A stretch of 7,722 nucleotides of DNA from Actinoplanes rectilineatus. Lineage in GTDB: Bacteria; Actinomycetota; Actinomycetes; Mycobacteriales; Micromonosporaceae. The stretch lies in NCBI RefSeq assembly GCF_000962825.1, contig NZ_JZKF01000162.1, forward strand, positions 1 to 7,722, written 5' to 3'. Every line of letters starts with the position of its first letter. Within the stretch, counting starts at the first letter, position 1. Under the pieces are notes generated by a model that was not told the origin of the DNA, searched no databases, and saw only the letters and a list, made by a program, of their open reading frames with translations. Of the stretch, positions 5,990 to 7,722 are shown piece after piece. The translations under genes were made by a program, and so were the position numbers.

Positions 5990-6008
5990 GCGGCATGGGT
6001 CATGCCGC
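5990..6008 (+). repeat. Perfect 8-bp hairpin in the 5' leader
   Basis: GCGGCATG (5990-5997) and CATGCCGC (6001-6008) pair perfectly around a GGT loop, directly after the -10-like element. It could be part of a terminator for the tetR gene, a protein-binding palindrome at the transcription start, or a 5' stabilising stem on the downstream mRNA. No T-run follows. Confidence 0.5.
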
Positions 6009-6054
6009 GTCATGCGGATGACCGATGAGCCTCAACGCCGAGGAGCTAACCGGT

Positions 6055-7722
6055 ATGAATGCGCGCAGTGTCGGAAAAGTCCCGAAGAGAACACGAGGGA
6101 GGATGGGCCTCAGCACGGCGGTCGCCCTGGCGGTGGCGGCCCCGGTGGCGGGCGCCGGCGTCGTCGTGATGCCGTCCGCCGCGTACGCGGTGGCACCGGC
6201 CGACGACGTGATCGTCTACGCGGGTGACGGAACGGCCACCGCGCCGGTCGACGGTGATCCGGCTGTCGGCTCTCCGTTGCCGGGCCCGACCGCGACCGTG
6301 GTCGCCCCGGACGGCTCGGTGTTCGTGGCGAGCGACACCGGCGTCGTCTACAGGATCGGCACCGACAAGACGATCGCCCGCTACGCCGGCACCACGGCAG
6401 GTCCCGGGATGGTCACCCCTGCGGTTCCGGCGACGGACAGCCAGTTGGGGACGTTGCTGACCGGATTGGCGCTCGACAGCGCCGGCAACCTCTTCATCGC
6501 CGACGACAGCAATCACGTGGTGCTCAAGGTCGACCACCTGACCAAGGACCTGGAGGTCGTCGCGGGCGACGGCAGCACGAGCGGGTTGGGCTCGATGTTC
6601 GGCGCTCCGGTGCCGGCGACCGGGACCCCGGTCGAGCCGAGCGCGCTCGCGGTGGGCCCCGCCGACGTGCTCTACATCGCGGCGAAGAACCAGGGGTACG
6701 TGTTCGAGCTCGACGGCACCGACCTCGACGTCTTCGCCGGTGACGGCAGCGACCTCCTCGGCGCCGACGGCAGCATGGCGAAGAACACTCCGGTCGGGAC
6801 GCCGGCCGGACTGGTGGCGGACAACGCCGCCGGGGCCGTCTACATCACGGACTCCACCAACACGGCCCTCTACCGGGTGTCCAGCGGCACGCTCGACGTG
6901 ATGGCCGGCGTCGCGCCGACCGGTGCGATCAGCCACGACACCAGGGCCGGCGCGCTGCTGGTGGCCACCGACACCAACCTGAAGATCACGCAGGTCGACC
7001 TCCCGGCCGGCGCCACGCCGGCGGTGGTGTCCGGCGGTGCCGCGGGGACACCCCCGTCGACGAGCCTGCCGGCCGCCGACGCCGAGTACGGCCAGATCGT
7101 GGGCCTGTCGTCGGACGCGGACGGGCGTACCTTCATCGCCGACCAGGCGACCCACCACCTGGCGCTGCTCACCCGGTATCTGAAACCGGACGCGCCGACC
7201 GGGCTGACCGCCGTGGCGACCTGGAACGGCGCCGACCTCTCCTTCACCCCGCCGGTGTTCACCGGCAACGTGGTGCTCGACGGGTACGAGTACACGGTCG
7301 ATGCCGGGACGACGTGGACGGCGCTGACACCGACGTCCAGCGCCGGTGTGTCGCCGGTGACCGCGACCATCATCGTGACCGAACCGAACCCGTCGACCAC
7401 GCCGTTCGCGGTCGAGGTGCGGGCCAGGAACGCGGTCGGTGAGAGCGATGCGTCGAATTCCGACGCCTTCACGCCGACGTGGATCGAACCCCCGCGCAAG
7501 CCGGGTGCGCCGACCGCCCTGAGCGCCACGGCGACCTGGAACGGTGCGACCCTGTCGTTCACCCCGCCGGCGGACCTCGGGGATCCGGCCTTCGACGGGT
7601 ACGAGTACACCGTCGACGGCGGAACGACCTGGACCTCGGTGACCCCGGCGTCGGCCCCCGGTGCCTCGCCGGTGACCGCGGCGATCACGGTGGTGAAGCC
7701 GAACCCGACGACGACGCCGTTC
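6055..7722 (+). CDS. Secreted NHL-type beta-propeller protein with Fn3-like repeats (3' end missing)
   Basis: The frame is open from the ATG at 6055 to the window edge: 556 residues with no stop. GAGGAG lies 9 bases upstream; an internal ATG at codon 17 directly abuts its GGAGG and is less likely. Residues 1-45 are a Sec-type signal peptide: basic start (KVPKRTRGR), hydrophobic core, and AYA cleavage site before Val46. Residues about 52-376 hold repeated propeller blades with NHL-like signatures (LALDSAGNLFIADDSNHVVLKVD; VADNAAGAVYITDSTNTALYRV; recurring VAGDG/YAGDG edges), about six by eye. From residue 378 come Fn3-like modules of 105 residues; Pro378 and Pro483 begin copies sharing TWNGA, LSFTPP and DGYEYTVD. 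This suggests a surface or matrix protein that binds a partner, not an enzyme with a visible active site. More Fn3 copies or a wall anchor may follow beyond the edge. Confidence 0.88.
   Translation, partial: MNARSVGKVPKRTRGRMGLSTAVALAVAAPVAGAGVVVMPSAAYAVAPADDVIVYAGDGTATAPVDGDPAVGSPLPGPTATVVAPDGSVFVASDTGVVYRIGTDKTIARYAGTTAGPGMVTPAVPATDSQLGTLLTGLALDSAGNLFIADDSNHVVLKVDHLTKDLEVVAGDGSTSGLGSMFGAPVPATGTPVEPSALAVGPADVLYIAAKNQGYVFELDGTDLDVFAGDGSDLLGADGSMAKNTPVGTPAGLVADNAAGAVYITDSTNTALYRVSSGTLDVMAGVAPTGAISHDTRAGALLVATDTNLKITQVDLPAGATPAVVSGGAAGTPPSTSLPAADAEYGQIVGLSSDADGRTFIADQATHHLALLTRYLKPDAPTGLTAVATWNGADLSFTPPVFTGNVVLDGYEYTVDAGTTWTALTPTSSAGVSPVTATIIVTEPNPSTTPFAVEVRARNAVGESDASNSDAFTPTWIEPPRKPGAPTALSATATWNGATLSFTPPADLGDPAFDGYEYTVDGGTTWTSVTPASAPGASPVTAAITVVKPNPTTTPF
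7186..7722 (+). repeat. 105-codon Fn3-like tandem repeat (two copies, second cut off)
   Basis: The first copy spans 7186-7500 and the second starts at 7501 and runs off the edge. Landmarks repeat exactly 315 bases apart: gcgccgacc at 7192 and 7507, and gacgggtacgagtacac at 7279 and 7594. The nucleotide identity of these blocks suggests fairly recent duplication or ongoing homogenisation, on top of an ordinary Fn3-like domain period. Confidence 0.85.

Noticed and set aside
5949..6054. Riboswitch (c-di-GMP or c-di-AMP class) before the secreted protein gene
   Set aside because: Such elements often precede secreted-protein genes in actinomycetes, but the gap is only 106 bases and I could not find the conserved cores of either class.
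6046..7158. Minus-strand open frame of 370 codons antisense to the secreted protein
   Set aside because: Arg/Gly/Val-rich mirror frame; the plus strand has a signal peptide, propeller repeats and a good ribosome binding site.
6870..7688. Minus-strand open frame of 272 codons with apparently repetitive protein
   Set aside because: Its repetition is only the reverse complement of the Fn3-like DNA repeat on the plus strand.

Overview
The window is high-GC actinobacterial DNA: strong G/C bias at third codon positions, GTG starts and purine-rich Shine-Dalgarno sites. The gene set, plus one site that closely matches a FliA/WhiG-class promoter, points to a mycelial, sporulating actinomycete, most plausibly the Micromonosporaceae (Actinoplanes-like). 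That placement is inference; no taxonomic marker gene is present.

Left part (minus strand, 1-2426): a fused glutamine-dependent chorismate-using synthase (anthranilate synthase TrpE-TrpG fusion, PhzE-like architecture) ends in a 15-bp stem that probably terminates transcription. Upstream of it lies a textbook-like tryptophan attenuator: a 12-codon leader peptide with tandem Trp codons, then three mutually exclusive RNA pairings, the last a 10-bp terminator hairpin. Just upstream is an unrecognised 87-residue small protein with an excellent ribosome binding site, which may be co-transcribed. The attenuator is the strongest functional clue in the window, because it ties the synthase to tryptophan supply rather than to a phenazine cluster, of which no other gene is visible. 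The synthase also carries a proline-punctuated five-residue tandem repeat inside its amidotransferase domain.

Middle (2427-5363): a 168-bp divergent intergenic region separates the small gene from a stand-alone CheY-type receiver protein on the plus strand. That gene ends in a strong hairpin-plus-T terminator lying between it and a convergent gene, a cytoplasmic family 3 beta-glucosidase on the minus strand.

Right part (5233-7722): the beta-glucosidase is transcribed divergently from a TetR-type regulator. The 131-bp gap between them holds an imperfect 21-bp palindrome that is a good candidate operator, so this pair looks like a self-contained sugar-glycoside response module. After the regulator comes a 106-bp gap with a FliA/WhiG-like promoter candidate (CTTA-N16-GCCGATAA) and a short perfect hairpin. 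It leads into a secreted NHL-type beta-propeller protein followed by at least two Fn3-like 105-residue repeats, cut off by the right edge of the window.

No tRNA, rRNA, CRISPR array, transposase or integrase was seen.
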